DNA of 64,000 nucleotides from an uncultured Elusimicrobiales bacterium (GTDB lineage Bacteria > Elusimicrobiota > Elusimicrobia > Elusimicrobiales > Elusimicrobiaceae), in the NCBI GenBank assembly GCA_934667625.1, contig CAKUMH010000002.1, positions 1 through 64,000 on the forward strand. The letters are read 5' to 3'. Made by a program: the position numbers and the translations under genes. How positions within the stretch are numbered: the first letter of the stretch is position 1; each line of letters opens with the position of its first letter. The notes under the pieces were generated by a model. It ran no database searches and was not told the DNA's origin. It saw only the letters and a list, made by a program, of their open reading frames with translations. Positions 16,601-25,237 of this stretch are shown piece by piece.

Positions 16601-18088
16601 ATGAGTGAAGATATTAAATTTAGCACAGCCGGCTTTCGGGCCGAGACCGCGGACGGCATGACCGCCCAGTCCGTACAACGTTTGGCTTACGGGATTTCCG
16701 AACATATTTTGGAACATCCCTTCTATGGTTTTGAAGGAGAAGGATACCGCAAGCATTGCCAACAACAGGGCAAAAAACCTAAAAAACCCCTCGTGATTGT
16801 GGGGTACGATACCCGATTTTTATCTAAACAGTTCGCTTACATTGCGGCAAATGCGCTCGTGCAGAGCGGGATTACGGTAAAAGTATCCGACCTGCCCCTG
16901 CCAACCCCGGTGGCGGAATGGGCGGTGCTGAACGAATGCGCCGTGGGCGCCATTGTAGTGACCGGGAGCGAGGCGGAGTATTACGTAAACGGGGTGAAAT
17001 GGATTTCGTACTACGGCGGCATTGCCAACAACGAAATTGTGGAGGATATTGAAAAACGTATTCCCTCCCCCAATGCCCAAATTTTGAAGGCCTCCTCTAC
17101 CGAGTTTGGCTCGTTGAATGCGGCGGTTGCAATCAGCAAGGATTTGCGCAAGGGGTATTTGACGCGCCTGGAAAAAATTATTGACGTAAAGGCACTCAAA
17201 AAGGCAAAACTGAAAATTGCCATTGATCCGCTCTTCGGTACAGCCAAGCACTACTTCCGCGATTTTTTGGAAAAGCACGGCGTGACCGTGGAAGGGGTGC
17301 ACGAAGGCGAGGATGTACTCTTTGGCGGGCACACGCCAAATGCCGGCCCCGTGAGCTTGACGGACCTAAAAAAATTGGTGGTAAGCAAAAAAATGCACTT
17401 GGGTATCGCCTGCAACCCGGATTGCGACAAATTCGGTATTATTGACGCGGAAGGCAACTGGGTTTCCCCCAACGAAATTGCCCCCATGCTCCTGGAACAC
17501 CTGGTACGCAACAAAAAAGTGCAGGGCCGCGTGTGCAGAAGCGTCATTACCTCCACCCTGTTAGACCAGGTGGCCAAGGCCCATGGGCTGATGCTGCGCG
17601 AGACGCCCGTCGGATTTAAATACATCACCGAACTGATGACCACCGGCCAGTACCTGATGGGTACGGAAGAATCCGGCGGCATTGCCATTGCCCACCACAT
17701 TCCGGACAAGGACGGCCTGTTGGACTGTCTGCTGATTGTGGATATGCTGGCCGTGGAAAAGAAAACATTCAAACAGCTTAAAAAAGATTTTTACAAAAAA
17801 TATAAACAAATGTTTGACCAAAAGGTCAGCATTCCGAAAACGGAAACCGAAATTAACCGCATTATGGAACGCCTGGACATTAAACCTCCGCTGTCCATTA
17901 ACAAAACGTCTGTGTGGCGCATTGACTCCACCGACGGCTTTAAGTTCATCTTAAAGGGCGGCAGCTGGCTGGCAATACGTCCGTCTAGCACCGAGCGGCT
18001 AATTCGCATGTACGCGGAAGCGTTGGACGAAAAGCTCCCCGCGGTGCTGATTAAAGAAGGTAAAAAAATTATTGACAGCATTGTGTAA
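16601..18088 (+). CDS. Alpha-D-phosphohexomutase family protein with altered active site
   Basis: A 495-residue phosphoglucomutase/phosphomannomutase homologue, which would move a phosphate between C1 and C6 of a hexose. The sugar loop GTEESGG and phosphate loop RPSSTERLIRMYAEA are well conserved. The phosphoserine loop, normally TASHNPxxxNGxK, reads VTGSEAEYYVNGVK: the serine is kept but His-Asn is lost. The metal loop, normally DPDxDR, reads NPDCDK: one Asp has become Asn. The enzyme may be divergent or use another donor; activity cannot be judged from sequence. The gene starts from what looks like a leaderless promoter, 38 bases before the enolase operon. Confidence 0.82.
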   Translation: MSEDIKFSTAGFRAETADGMTAQSVQRLAYGISEHILEHPFYGFEGEGYRKHCQQQGKKPKKPLVIVGYDTRFLSKQFAYIAANALVQSGITVKVSDLPLPTPVAEWAVLNECAVGAIVVTGSEAEYYVNGVKWISYYGGIANNEIVEDIEKRIPSPNAQILKASSTEFGSLNAAVAISKDLRKGYLTRLEKIIDVKALKKAKLKIAIDPLFGTAKHYFRDFLEKHGVTVEGVHEGEDVLFGGHTPNAGPVSLTDLKKLVVSKKMHLGIACNPDCDKFGIIDAEGNWVSPNEIAPMLLEHLVRNKKVQGRVCRSVITSTLLDQVAKAHGLMLRETPVGFKYITELMTTGQYLMGTEESGGIAIAHHIPDKDGLLDCLLIVDMLAVEKKTFKQLKKDFYKKYKQMFDQKVSIPKTETEINRIMERLDIKPPLSINKTSVWRIDSTDGFKFILKGGSWLAIRPSSTERLIRMYAEALDEKLPAVLIKEGKKIIDSIV

Positions 18089-18126
18089 CGTGCTGTTGCG
18101 GCCGGAAACGGCCGAAGGGGAAGATT

Positions 18127-19401
18127 ATGGTTCGTATTAAAAAAATCAGAGCACGTGAAATTTTGGATTCGCGCGGATTTCCGACCGTAGCGGCAGATGT
18201 TTTGTTAGATGACGGCAACACCGGCACTGCCGCAGTGCCCAGCGGGGCATCCACCGGCTCGCACGAAGCGCTGGAACTGCGCGACGGCGGCGAACGCTAC
18301 AACGGCAAAGGGGTGCTGAAGGCCGTGGCTAACGTGGAACGGATTTCCCAGCAGCTGGCCGGGATGAACCCGTTTGATATCCGCTTGGTGGACGAGAGCA
18401 TGATTGCGCTGGACGGAACGGAAAACAAAACCAATTTGGGCGCCAATGCCATGTTGGCGGTTTCCATGGCGGTGCTCCGTGCGGGTTGCCACAGCGCCAA
18501 ACTGCCGCTTTACGAACATCTCCGCCAGGTATACAACCTGCCGTTTGACACCTACGTCATGCCGGCCCCTATGCTTAACATTATTAACGGCGGCAAGCAC
18601 GCTGATTCCGGCCTGGACGTACAAGAATTTATGATCGTGCCGACGGCGCCCGCTACCTTTGCCGAGGCCCTGCGCCAAGCGAGCGAAACATATCACACGC
18701 TTAAAAAGTTACTGCAGGCGCAAGGCATGGTGATTGCCGTGGGCGACGAAGGCGGTTTTGCCCCCAAAATCACCAAGCACGAAGAGGTGCTGAAAACCAT
18801 TTTGGCAGCTGCTAAACAGGCCGGACATGCGGAAATTTCCCTAGCGATGGACTGCGCCGCCAGCGAATTTTACCACGAAGGCGCCTACCGCTTTGAAGGA
18901 AAACTGCATTCCGCGGACCAAATGACCAACATTTACGCCGATTGGGCGGAGAAGTATCCGCTCGTGTCCATAGAGGACCCGCTCCAAGAGGACGACTGGT
19001 CCGGCTGGAAACACATTACCGAAAAGTTGGGCAAGCGGGTCAATTTGGTGGGAGACGATTTGTTCGTTACCAATCTCAAACGCCTGGAAAAAGGCATTGC
19101 CGAAAAGGCCGCCAACTCCATTTTGATTAAGGTGAACCAGATCGGCACCGTGTCGGAAACGATTGACGTCATGGAACTGGCACGCAAAAACGGGTATTCG
19201 CGCATTGTGTCGCACCGCTCGGGTGAGACGGAGGATACCTTTATTGCGGACCTCGCCGTGGCCACCAATGCGGGCGCCATTAAAACCGGGGCGCCGGCAC
19301 GCTCCGAACGGACGGCCAAGTACAACCGCCTACTGCAAATTGAAGCGGAACTGGGCGAAAAAGCCGCCTACGCGCAGGACGCGGCCTTCAAGCGCAAATG
19401 A
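18127..19401 (+). CDS. eno: Enolase
   Basis: Converts 2-phosphoglycerate to phosphoenolpyruvate. The 424-residue protein shows the family landmarks in order: REILDSRGFPT, GASTGSHEALELRDG, INGGKHADSGLDVQEFM, VGDEGGFAP, the metal ligand segment SIEDPLQEDDW, ILIKVNQIGT with a catalytic lysine, and SHRSGETED. The ATG follows GGGGAAG. The stop overlaps the ftsB start by four bases. Enolase-ftsB adjacency is also seen in Escherichia coli and other bacteria. It is the first gene of a five-gene operon with ftsB, an MBL hydrolase, lgt and a pseudouridine synthase. Confidence 0.97.
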   Translation: MVRIKKIRAREILDSRGFPTVAADVLLDDGNTGTAAVPSGASTGSHEALELRDGGERYNGKGVLKAVANVERISQQLAGMNPFDIRLVDESMIALDGTENKTNLGANAMLAVSMAVLRAGCHSAKLPLYEHLRQVYNLPFDTYVMPAPMLNIINGGKHADSGLDVQEFMIVPTAPATFAEALRQASETYHTLKKLLQAQGMVIAVGDEGGFAPKITKHEEVLKTILAAAKQAGHAEISLAMDCAASEFYHEGAYRFEGKLHSADQMTNIYADWAEKYPLVSIEDPLQEDDWSGWKHITEKLGKRVNLVGDDLFVTNLKRLEKGIAEKAANSILIKVNQIGTVSETIDVMELARKNGYSRIVSHRSGETEDTFIADLAVATNAGAIKTGAPARSERTAKYNRLLQIEAELGEKAAYAQDAAFKRK

Positions 19402-19700
19402 CTCAGCACGAATTAAAATCAGCTCTTTTAGCAAACAAGAAACCACTACTGCTTATCGGTGCTCTGGCAGTAGTGGTTGTGCTTGTATTGGGCGGAAGTT
19501 TTGTCAGTTTGGCGCACAACAAAATGGAAATGCGCAAATTAATCCGCCAAAGCGCGCAACTGGATAAAGAGCACGAAACCCTGCGGGAACAACTCAAACA
19601 TTTAGAAAAACAAGACCCCGCCTACATTGAAAAAATCGCCCGGACCCAGTACCACATGGTAAAACCCGGCGAAATTGAATTTCGGTTTCAGCCGGAATAA
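19398..19700 (+). CDS. ftsB: FtsB/DivIC-type septum formation protein
   Basis: A 100-residue bitopic protein of the divisome: a short cytoplasmic start, one membrane helix (about residues 17-37, LLLIGALAVVVVLVLGG), then an extracytoplasmic coiled coil (about 43-75) and the typical tail YIEKIARTQYHMVKPGEIEF. In the family this tail contacts FtsL/FtsQ-type partners. The overlap with enolase and the tail motif make the assignment firm even though the family is short and variable. Confidence 0.88.
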   Translation: MTQHELKSALLANKKPLLLIGALAVVVVLVLGGSFVSLAHNKMEMRKLIRQSAQLDKEHETLREQLKHLEKQDPAYIEKIARTQYHMVKPGEIEFRFQPE

Positions 19701-19711
19701 AAAGGATTTTT

Positions 19712-20320
19712 ATGGAAATAGAAGTGATAAACTTAGGCCCGATGGGCAATTGCACCTATTTGCTGAGCGAAGGCCAAGAGGCCCTGCTGATTGACCCGGC
19801 CTGGGATATGAATTTTTTGGAACATACGCTGGCCCAAAAGGGACTCAACCTGCGCGCCGTTTTCTTTACGCACGGACATTTTGACCACGTCAAATTTTCG
19901 CAGGAGCTGTTACAAAAACACGGGCTGAAGGCCTATTTGGAGCAGCACGATGTGCCGCTAAGCGGTTTGGATCCGCAATTTTTACACACGTATACCGGTG
20001 CCCAAACGGTGAAGGAAGGACCGTTTACCGTGGAGATTATCCCCACCCCCGGCCACACGGCGGGTGGCGTGTGCCTGCATATCGGCAATGCTGTTTTTAC
20101 GGGAGATACACTCTTTCCCGGGGCTTGCGGGCGGGTGGATTTGCCCTCTTCAGACCCGCGCGAAATGCGCAAGAGCTTGGTGAAACTTTCCAAACTGCCG
20201 GAGGATACCCAAGTATTTGCCGGGCATTCCTACGGTGGCAAATGCAGTTCCACCATCGGGTACGAACGCATTAAAAATCCGTTTATGCGCAACGCCATCC
20301 GCGACGAGGAGCGCTTGTAA
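19712..20320 (+). CDS. MBL-fold metallohydrolase, glyoxalase II-like
   Basis: A 202-residue metallo-beta-lactamase-fold hydrolase of the YcbL/glyoxalase II group. The metal motif THGHFDH (about residues 53-59) is complete, with further ligands in TPGHTAGGV, FTGDTLF and AGHSYG. It lacks the carboxy-terminal substrate domain of true glyoxalase II. The substrate is unknown, probably a thioester. AAGGA lies before the ATG, and the stop and the lgt start share one base (TAATG). Confidence 0.88.
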   Translation: MEIEVINLGPMGNCTYLLSEGQEALLIDPAWDMNFLEHTLAQKGLNLRAVFFTHGHFDHVKFSQELLQKHGLKAYLEQHDVPLSGLDPQFLHTYTGAQTVKEGPFTVEIIPTPGHTAGGVCLHIGNAVFTGDTLFPGACGRVDLPSSDPREMRKSLVKLSKLPEDTQVFAGHSYGGKCSSTIGYERIKNPFMRNAIRDEERL

Positions 20321-21105
20321 TGCATCCGGTTTTCTTAAAGATAGGGTCCTTTGAACTGGCCAGCTACGGGCTGATGACCGCCTTGGGATATGCGGCCGCG
20401 GCGTGCTACTTGCTGCCGCGCCTGAAAAAAATCAACTTGGATAAAGACACTTTTTGGAACCTGATTTTTATTGCCTTTATGGGCGCGCTGTTGGGCAGCA
20501 AACTGCTTTACATTGTGGTTTCCTGGCCGCAACTGGGCGAAACCTTGGCAGAAAAAATGACCAACATCGTGCGGGATTTTAGGTACGGATTTGTGTTTTT
20601 TGGCGGGATGATTGCCTCGGTTGGTGCGCTTGTTTATTACATGAAAAAGAAGGACCTGCCGATTTTAAAAACGTCTGACTTTTTGATTGTAGGACTCCCC
20701 TTAGGGCATGCGCTGGGGCGCATTGGCTGTTTTTTAGCCGGGTGCTGTTACGGACGGCCCACCGAGCTGCCGTGGGGCGTGGCGTTTACCGATCCGCATT
20801 CCTTGGTGGCGCCCAACCTGCTGGGGGTACACCTGCATCCGACGCAGCTCTACGAGGCTGTGGGCAATACACTGCTTTTTTTACTGCTGCATTTTTCGTC
20901 CAAAAAGGCCCACAAACCCGGGACGATTTTGACGGAATATGTAGTGTGTTACAGTTTGATGCGCTTTGTAATAGAGTTCTTTCGTGGGGATTTCCGCGGG
21001 GCGTATGTGTGGGGAATGTCCCCCTCCCAATGGATTGCCCTCTTGGCCGCGTGTGCGGCGGGCGGGCTGCTGATTTTTCTTAAAAAGGATACCAAAAATG
21101 CCTGA
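20320..21105 (+). CDS. lgt: Prolipoprotein diacylglyceryl transferase
   Basis: Integral membrane enzyme that attaches diacylglycerol to the lipobox cysteine of prolipoproteins. The 261-residue protein has about seven membrane helices and the Lgt signature GHALGRIGCFLAGCCYG (about 128-144), plus HPTQLYEA and the FRGDFRG segment near the carboxy terminus. Start and stop are embedded in overlaps with the neighbouring genes, so it is translationally coupled on both sides. Its likely clients here include the lipoprotein at 15021. Confidence 0.95.
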   Translation: MHPVFLKIGSFELASYGLMTALGYAAAACYLLPRLKKINLDKDTFWNLIFIAFMGALLGSKLLYIVVSWPQLGETLAEKMTNIVRDFRYGFVFFGGMIASVGALVYYMKKKDLPILKTSDFLIVGLPLGHALGRIGCFLAGCCYGRPTELPWGVAFTDPHSLVAPNLLGVHLHPTQLYEAVGNTLLFLLLHFSSKKAHKPGTILTEYVVCYSLMRFVIEFFRGDFRGAYVWGMSPSQWIALLAACAAGGLLIFLKKDTKNA

Positions 21106-22006
21106 AAATAAAAAAGTTGTTTTTGACGGATATTCCCGCCGCCTGGATATTTTTGCCGCCGACGAACTGGCGGATTTTTCGCGCGCACTCGTACAAAAAA
21201 TGATTAAAGACGGCAAAATTACGGTAAACGGGAAAAAGGTGAAACCCTCCTGGCCGCTAACCCCCGGCGAGGTGGTGGAGTTTGAGCTCCCCACGGCGCA
21301 GGCCAAAACCAAACTTTCGGATTTGATTATCCACGACGGAAAAGATTTTTTTGTGCTGATTAAACCCGCCGGGATGCTGGTACATCCGCAGAGCCCCGTA
21401 TGGGAAGAACACCCGGAGGCAGTTTTCTCCGCCGAGGAAACCTTGGTATCCGCTATTCTTGCTAACCCGCCAAAAGGCTTTGATACGGCTATGCCGCGCG
21501 CCGGGCTGGTACACCGCCTGGACCGCGAAACCAGCGGCGTGATGGTGGTGGCCAAGACGCAGGAATTTCAGGCGGAAATGGTGGCCCTGTTCGCAAACCG
21601 AGAGGTGCACAAAACGTATCACTCCATTGCCTGCGGGGAAGTGCCGGACAACGAGGGCACCATTGATGTGCCGATTGGGCGCGTGGCCGGAGGAAAGATT
21701 AAAGCTTCTGATGTGGGCCGCGAAGCCGTGACCGATTACAAGGTGCTGGAACGCAAAAACGGCTTTACGTACATTGAGCTTTACCCGCGCACGGGCCGCA
21801 CCAACCAACTGCGCGTACATTTGAGCTGGCTGGGATACCCCGTCTTGGGCGACTGGCTCTACCGCGGCGCAACGGCGGACCGGCTCATGCTGCATGCGCG
21901 GCGGATTGAATTTAAACACCCGCTGACGGGCAAAAAATTAAAATTTGAAGCCCCGGTGCCTGCGGACTTTATGGCCGCGTGGAAGCGGGTGACCGGTTCT
22001 AAATAA
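21098..22006 (+). CDS. RluD-family 23S rRNA pseudouridine synthase
   Basis: A 302-residue RNA modification enzyme. An S4 RNA-binding domain (about 22-65, with LVQKMIKDGKITVNGKKVKP) is followed by the RsuA/RluA catalytic domain with the catalytic aspartate in GLVHRLDRETSGVMVVAK. The carboxy-terminal part contains YPRTGRTNQLRVH. This layout fits RluD, which modifies helix 69 of 23S rRNA, but RluC and other paralogues look similar, so no symbol is given. It is the last gene of the enolase operon and is followed by a terminator. Confidence 0.9.
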   Translation: MPENKKVVFDGYSRRLDIFAADELADFSRALVQKMIKDGKITVNGKKVKPSWPLTPGEVVEFELPTAQAKTKLSDLIIHDGKDFFVLIKPAGMLVHPQSPVWEEHPEAVFSAEETLVSAILANPPKGFDTAMPRAGLVHRLDRETSGVMVVAKTQEFQAEMVALFANREVHKTYHSIACGEVPDNEGTIDVPIGRVAGGKIKASDVGREAVTDYKVLERKNGFTYIELYPRTGRTNQLRVHLSWLGYPVLGDWLYRGATADRLMLHARRIEFKHPLTGKKLKFEAPVPADFMAAWKRVTGSK

Positions 22007-22024
22007 CGCGTTTTCTAGGCACAA

Positions 22025-22055
22025 ATCCCCGTCCCATAAAGGGCGGGGATTTTTA
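22025..22055 (+). terminator. Terminator of the enolase-lgt operon
   Basis: ATCCCCGTCCC and GGGCGGGGAT pair (one mismatch), 5-base loop, then TTTTTATTTT. Confidence 0.85.
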
Positions 22056-22082
22056 TTTTGTAAACTAATCCTTTTTTGGGCT

Positions 22083-22110
22083 TTGCTTTTGGCGTAAGAA
22101 GGACTATAGT
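22083..22110 (+). promoter_or_regulatory. Promoter of the putative structured RNA
   Basis: TTGCTT and TATAGT are 16 bases apart. The predicted start is near 22117. No coding frame follows before the terminator at 22354. Confidence 0.45.
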
Positions 22111-22116
22111 ATAAGT

Positions 22117-22354
22117 ACGAAGCAAGCTCCGGGGGATAAATACCGCAAGGTAATGAAAGGAGCAATCAGGGGGCAAAAGCGTAAAGTGGGGTAAGCACTG
22201 CACGCTTTTTGGATGAAGGGGCCCCGGCCGGAGTACCCGGTGGGGCCTCTTATCAAAAACAATTTCATCCGTTCGGACGCGGGAAGGGGACCCGCCAACC
22301 GGACACATAAGCTACAGAAGGGCTCCGTTCCCGTGGGAAGGACGGAGCCCTTTT
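22117..22354 (+). ncRNA. Putative free-standing structured RNA, family not recognised
   Basis: About 240 bases between a plausible promoter and a strong U-tailed terminator contain no reading frame. Several nested helices can be drawn: GCUCC (22126-22130) with GGAGC (22159-22163) enclosing UACC-GCAA-GGUA with a GNRA loop; AAAAGCGU with ACGCUUUU enclosing GUG/CAC; GGAUGAA (22211-22217) with UUCAUCC (22264-22270) enclosing a GC-rich GGCCCC/GGGGCC hairpin; and GUUCGG/CCGGAC around GCGGG/CCCGC. The downstream gene is on the opposite strand, so this is not a riboswitch for it. I found no RNase P, tmRNA, SRP or T-box signature. A divergent 6S RNA remains possible. Confidence 0.55.
22320..22354 (+). 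terminator. Terminator of the putative structured RNA
   Basis: GGGCTCCGT and ACGGAGCCC arms followed by TTTT on the plus strand. There is no T-run on the minus strand, so it serves plus-strand transcription. Confidence 0.8.
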
Positions 22355-22355
22355 G

Positions 22356-23465
22356 TTATAATTCCTTTTGATAGAGACGGTAGCGCTTGCTTGGGTGGCA
22401 CCCGCATTCCACTATGCCGCGGATGATTCCTTCGTTATCCTCCAGCACCCAGGAGAGCTCCGCCGAGTTCCAAACGGCTACGCCGTGGTCAATAATATGT
22501 TTAATCAGCACTAAATCTATGCCACGCTTTCTAAATTCGGGCGCTACACCCAGCATAATCAGGCGGGCGTCTTTGATATGACGCCAGGCCCACAGCGCCT
22601 TTAGGAGGCGCCAGGGACTAATTAAGGAGCCCTTTAGTTCCTTTAGGGCGTGGTTCATGTTGGGAATGGCAATGTAGAACCCGGCGGGAACGCCGTCCAC
22701 CTCCAGCACGCAGGTGCCCTCGGGACGAACAACTAATTTCAGCTCGTTTACCACGTCGGCCATTTCCTGCTTGCTCATGGGCACAAAGCCCCAGTTTTCG
22801 GCCCAGGCGCTGTTGTAAATGTGGCGGATAATTTCGGCCTCTTCATTTAAGTGCTTTAGGTTGAGGCGGCGCAAAGAAATTCCCTTAGCACGCGCGCAGC
22901 GGGCGCATACCTTTAAAAACCGTTCCGAAAACTGATCGTCCTTAGAGCGTTCAAACGCCAGCAAATCCTTCTCTTTTTGAAAGCCTGCGTTTTCAATCAG
23001 TTCGGCATAATAGGGGTAATTGTACGGCATCATAATAGCGGGCATACTGTTAAATCCGTCCACCAACAGCCCGTACACGTGATTGCTGGACGGATTGGCC
23101 GGGCCGCGCACCGCCGTGACACCTTGGGCCTTAAGCCAGCTTTCCCCTGCCTTAAAAAGCGCGTTGGCAATTTCCTGTTGGTTAATACAGTCAAAAAAAC
23201 CAAAGAACCCAATGTTCTCGTGGTGGTATTCGTTATGCGCCGTGTTGACCAAGGCCATAATCCGCCCGACGGCGCGGCCGTTTTGGTACGCCATAAATAA
23301 CGCGCGGCGGCCGTGCGTCCAAAAGACGTTTTTTTCGCTTAAGAGGTGTTTGGTATCGGCCTTTAACTCGCCGACCCAATATGGGTCGTTTTGGTATAAT
23401 TCAAACGGAAAATTTACAAAAGCGTTTAGCTCTTTTTCGGATACTTGACGGATTTCCACGGACAT
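22356..23465 (-). CDS. GNAT-like acyltransferase family protein, unknown substrate
   Basis: A 369-residue protein that looks like a double GNAT fold: ALFMAYQNGRAVGRIMALVN (about 55-74) resembles the central GNAT strands, and RLIMLGVAPEFRKRGIDLVL (about 301-320) is a typical acetyl-CoA-binding motif with RKRGI. Proteins of this length and layout are widespread but mostly uncharacterised. The ATG follows AAAGGGGG. It lies downstream of the serine-palmitoyltransferase-like gene in the same direction, with that gene's terminator between them. An amino-acid or lipid acyl-transfer role is possible but unproven. Confidence 0.7.
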   Translation of the reverse strand: MSVEIRQVSEKELNAFVNFPFELYQNDPYWVGELKADTKHLLSEKNVFWTHGRRALFMAYQNGRAVGRIMALVNTAHNEYHHENIGFFGFFDCINQQEIANALFKAGESWLKAQGVTAVRGPANPSSNHVYGLLVDGFNSMPAIMMPYNYPYYAELIENAGFQKEKDLLAFERSKDDQFSERFLKVCARCARAKGISLRRLNLKHLNEEAEIIRHIYNSAWAENWGFVPMSKQEMADVVNELKLVVRPEGTCVLEVDGVPAGFYIAIPNMNHALKELKGSLISPWRLLKALWAWRHIKDARLIMLGVAPEFRKRGIDLVLIKHIIDHGVAVWNSAELSWVLEDNEGIIRGIVECGCHPSKRYRLYQKEL

Positions 23466-23476
23466 ATTTCCCCCTT

Positions 23477-23510
23477 TAAAAACAAAACCCCGGCCAAAAA
23501 GACCGGGGTT
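23477..23510 (-). terminator. Terminator of the serine-palmitoyltransferase-like gene
   Basis: AACCCCGG and CCGGGGTT arms. On the minus strand TTTTGTTTTT follows. Confidence 0.8.
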
Positions 23511-23524
23511 GTGCTGCTGACAAA

Positions 23525-24715
23525 CTATTTAATCACGCCCACCGCACGGCCGGCTTTGGCAAACGCGTCAATAATGCGTTCCACGTGTTCATCGGTATGC
23601 GTGGCCATTAAGGTGAGTCTCATGAGTGCATGGCCGGGCGGCACCGCGGGGCTGACCACCGGGTTGGAGAAGATGCCCAGCTCGTGCAAGGCGCGCCACA
23701 TTTTAAAGCAGTTTTCGTTGCTGCCTACATGGACGGGCAAAATGGGCGTGGTGCTGGTGCCCAAGTCGTAACCCAAGTCCTCCAGGCCTTTTTTGAGCTT
23801 GGCAGTAAGGCGGAATAAATTATCGCGGCGGGAGGTGTCGTTTTCAATCAGCTCCAGCGCCTTGGTAATGGACGCCACACAAGCAGGCGGAAGGGCGGCA
23901 GAAAAAATCTGACTGCGGGCGTTGTGGCGGATGTAGTGAATAATGTCTGCATCGCCCACCACAAAACCACCGACGGTGGCAAATGTTTTGGAGCAGGTGC
24001 CGACCACTAAGTCCACTTCGCCATTTTCCAGGCCGAAGTATTCGCAGGTACCGCGGCCCGTTTTGCCGATGATACCCGTGGCGTGGGCATCGTCCACCAT
24101 GATGCGGGCGCCGTACTTTTTGGCAATTTTAACAATTTCCGGCAAGGGGCAAATGTCCCCCTCCATGCTAAAGACACCGTCTACAATGATGAGTTTACCG
24201 GCTTCGGCAGGCAGCTTGGAAATCACGCGTTCCAAATCGCCGGGTTCGTTGTGCCGGAAACGGACCATTTCGCCGTCGGAAAGTTTAATACCGTCTAAGA
24301 TGCTGGCGTGGTCCAGCTTGTCCACAATGGCGTAATCGCCTTTCTTAACCAGGCAGGACACTACACCCAAATTCATCTGATATCCGGTGGAAAAGATGAG
24401 GCCCGCTTCTTTGCGTTTAAATTTAGCAATGCGTTCCTCCAAGGCGTCGGCCGCGCGGGTGTTTCCGTTTAAAAAGCGGGAACCGGCACAGCCCGTACCG
24501 TATTTTAAAGCAGCTTCGGCGGCGGCTTTCTTCATTTCGGGATCGTTGGCCAGGCCCAGGTAGTTATTGGAACCGGCCATAATATACTTTTTGCCGCCCA
24601 GTATCACTTCCGGCCCCTGCGCGGATTCAATCGGCTGGAAGTAACCGTAAATTCCCATACGCATGGCCAGTTTGGCGTCTTTGTAGTTTTTGCACTTCTC
24701 AAAAATATCAGCCAT
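23525..24715 (-). CDS. Serine palmitoyltransferase-like alpha-oxoamine synthase
   Basis: A 396-residue PLP enzyme of the alpha-oxoamine synthase family, which condenses an amino acid with an acyl-CoA or acyl carrier thioester. GTGCAGSRFLNGN, IIVDGVFSMEGD, VDDAHATGIIG and the PLP-lysine segment TCSKTFATVGGF are clear. The IYGYFQPIESAQGPEV start and the RHNARSQIFSAALPP and MATHTDEH segments are closer to bacterial serine palmitoyltransferases, as I recall the Bacteroides enzyme, than to BioF or Kbl. If so it would start sphingolipid-type synthesis. The ATG at 24715 follows GAGAGGA; a longer frame upstream is rejected. A Kbl-like role remains possible. Confidence 0.78.
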   Translation of the reverse strand: MADIFEKCKNYKDAKLAMRMGIYGYFQPIESAQGPEVILGGKKYIMAGSNNYLGLANDPEMKKAAAEAALKYGTGCAGSRFLNGNTRAADALEERIAKFKRKEAGLIFSTGYQMNLGVVSCLVKKGDYAIVDKLDHASILDGIKLSDGEMVRFRHNEPGDLERVISKLPAEAGKLIIVDGVFSMEGDICPLPEIVKIAKKYGARIMVDDAHATGIIGKTGRGTCEYFGLENGEVDLVVGTCSKTFATVGGFVVGDADIIHYIRHNARSQIFSAALPPACVASITKALELIENDTSRRDNLFRLTAKLKKGLEDLGYDLGTSTTPILPVHVGSNENCFKMWRALHELGIFSNPVVSPAVPPGHALMRLTLMATHTDEHVERIIDAFAKAGRAVGVIK

Positions 24716-24772
24716 TTTATTATCCTCTCGGCACAGCAACCGACGCGGCCCCACAAAGGAACCGCAGACGGT

Positions 24773-25237
24773 TTATTTACTCACCTTTTTAATGATATTA
24801 GTGGTGGAGCGACCTTTTAATAAGGGAAACCGCACCACCTTTTTTGCAAATTCGCGGCCGACGATTTCGTCGGTCTTGTAATCGCCGCCCTTCACCAGCA
24901 CATCGGGGCGGACCTGCTTAATTAAATTATACGGGGTGTCCTCGTCAAAAATACAAACGGCGGATACGCTTTCCAAGGCGGCCAGCACCAAGGCGCGGTC
25001 TGCCTGGGTGTTCACCGGGCGGGTGGGGCCCTTTAAACGGCGGACGGAAGCGTCGCTATTTAAACCCACCACAAGCTCGTCCCCCTTGGAGCGGGAAAAT
25101 TCCAGCACGCTCACGTGTCCCGCGTGCAGAATGTCAAAACAACCGTTGGTAAAAACGATTTTTTTACCTGCTTGGCGCGCGGCGGACAGCCATTTGGCCA
25201 GGGAACGGGGCCCTAAAATTTTATTTTTTGCCTTCAT
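24773..25237 (-). CDS. hldE: D-glycero-beta-D-manno-heptose 1-phosphate adenylyltransferase
   Basis: A 154-residue nucleotidyltransferase matching the carboxy-terminal half of HldE (RfaE2), which activates heptose 1-phosphate with ATP to ADP-heptose for lipopolysaccharide core. The nucleotidyltransferase signature TNGCFDILHAGHVSVL (about 30-45) includes the HxGH catalytic motif, and GLNSDASVRRLKGP and VLVKGGDYK follow as in the family. The kinase half of HldE is absent and must be elsewhere, as in organisms with separate HldA/HldC. The start overlaps accC by 17 bases. Confidence 0.88.
   Translation of the reverse strand: MKAKNKILGPRSLAKWLSAARQAGKKIVFTNGCFDILHAGHVSVLEFSRSKGDELVVGLNSDASVRRLKGPTRPVNTQADRALVLAALESVSAVCIFDEDTPYNLIKQVRPDVLVKGGDYKTDEIVGREFAKKVVRFPLLKGRSTTNIIKKVSK

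Noticed and set aside
22025..22355. Riboswitch controlling the gene at 22356
   Set aside because: That gene is on the opposite strand and ends here, so the structured plus-strand segment cannot be its leader.
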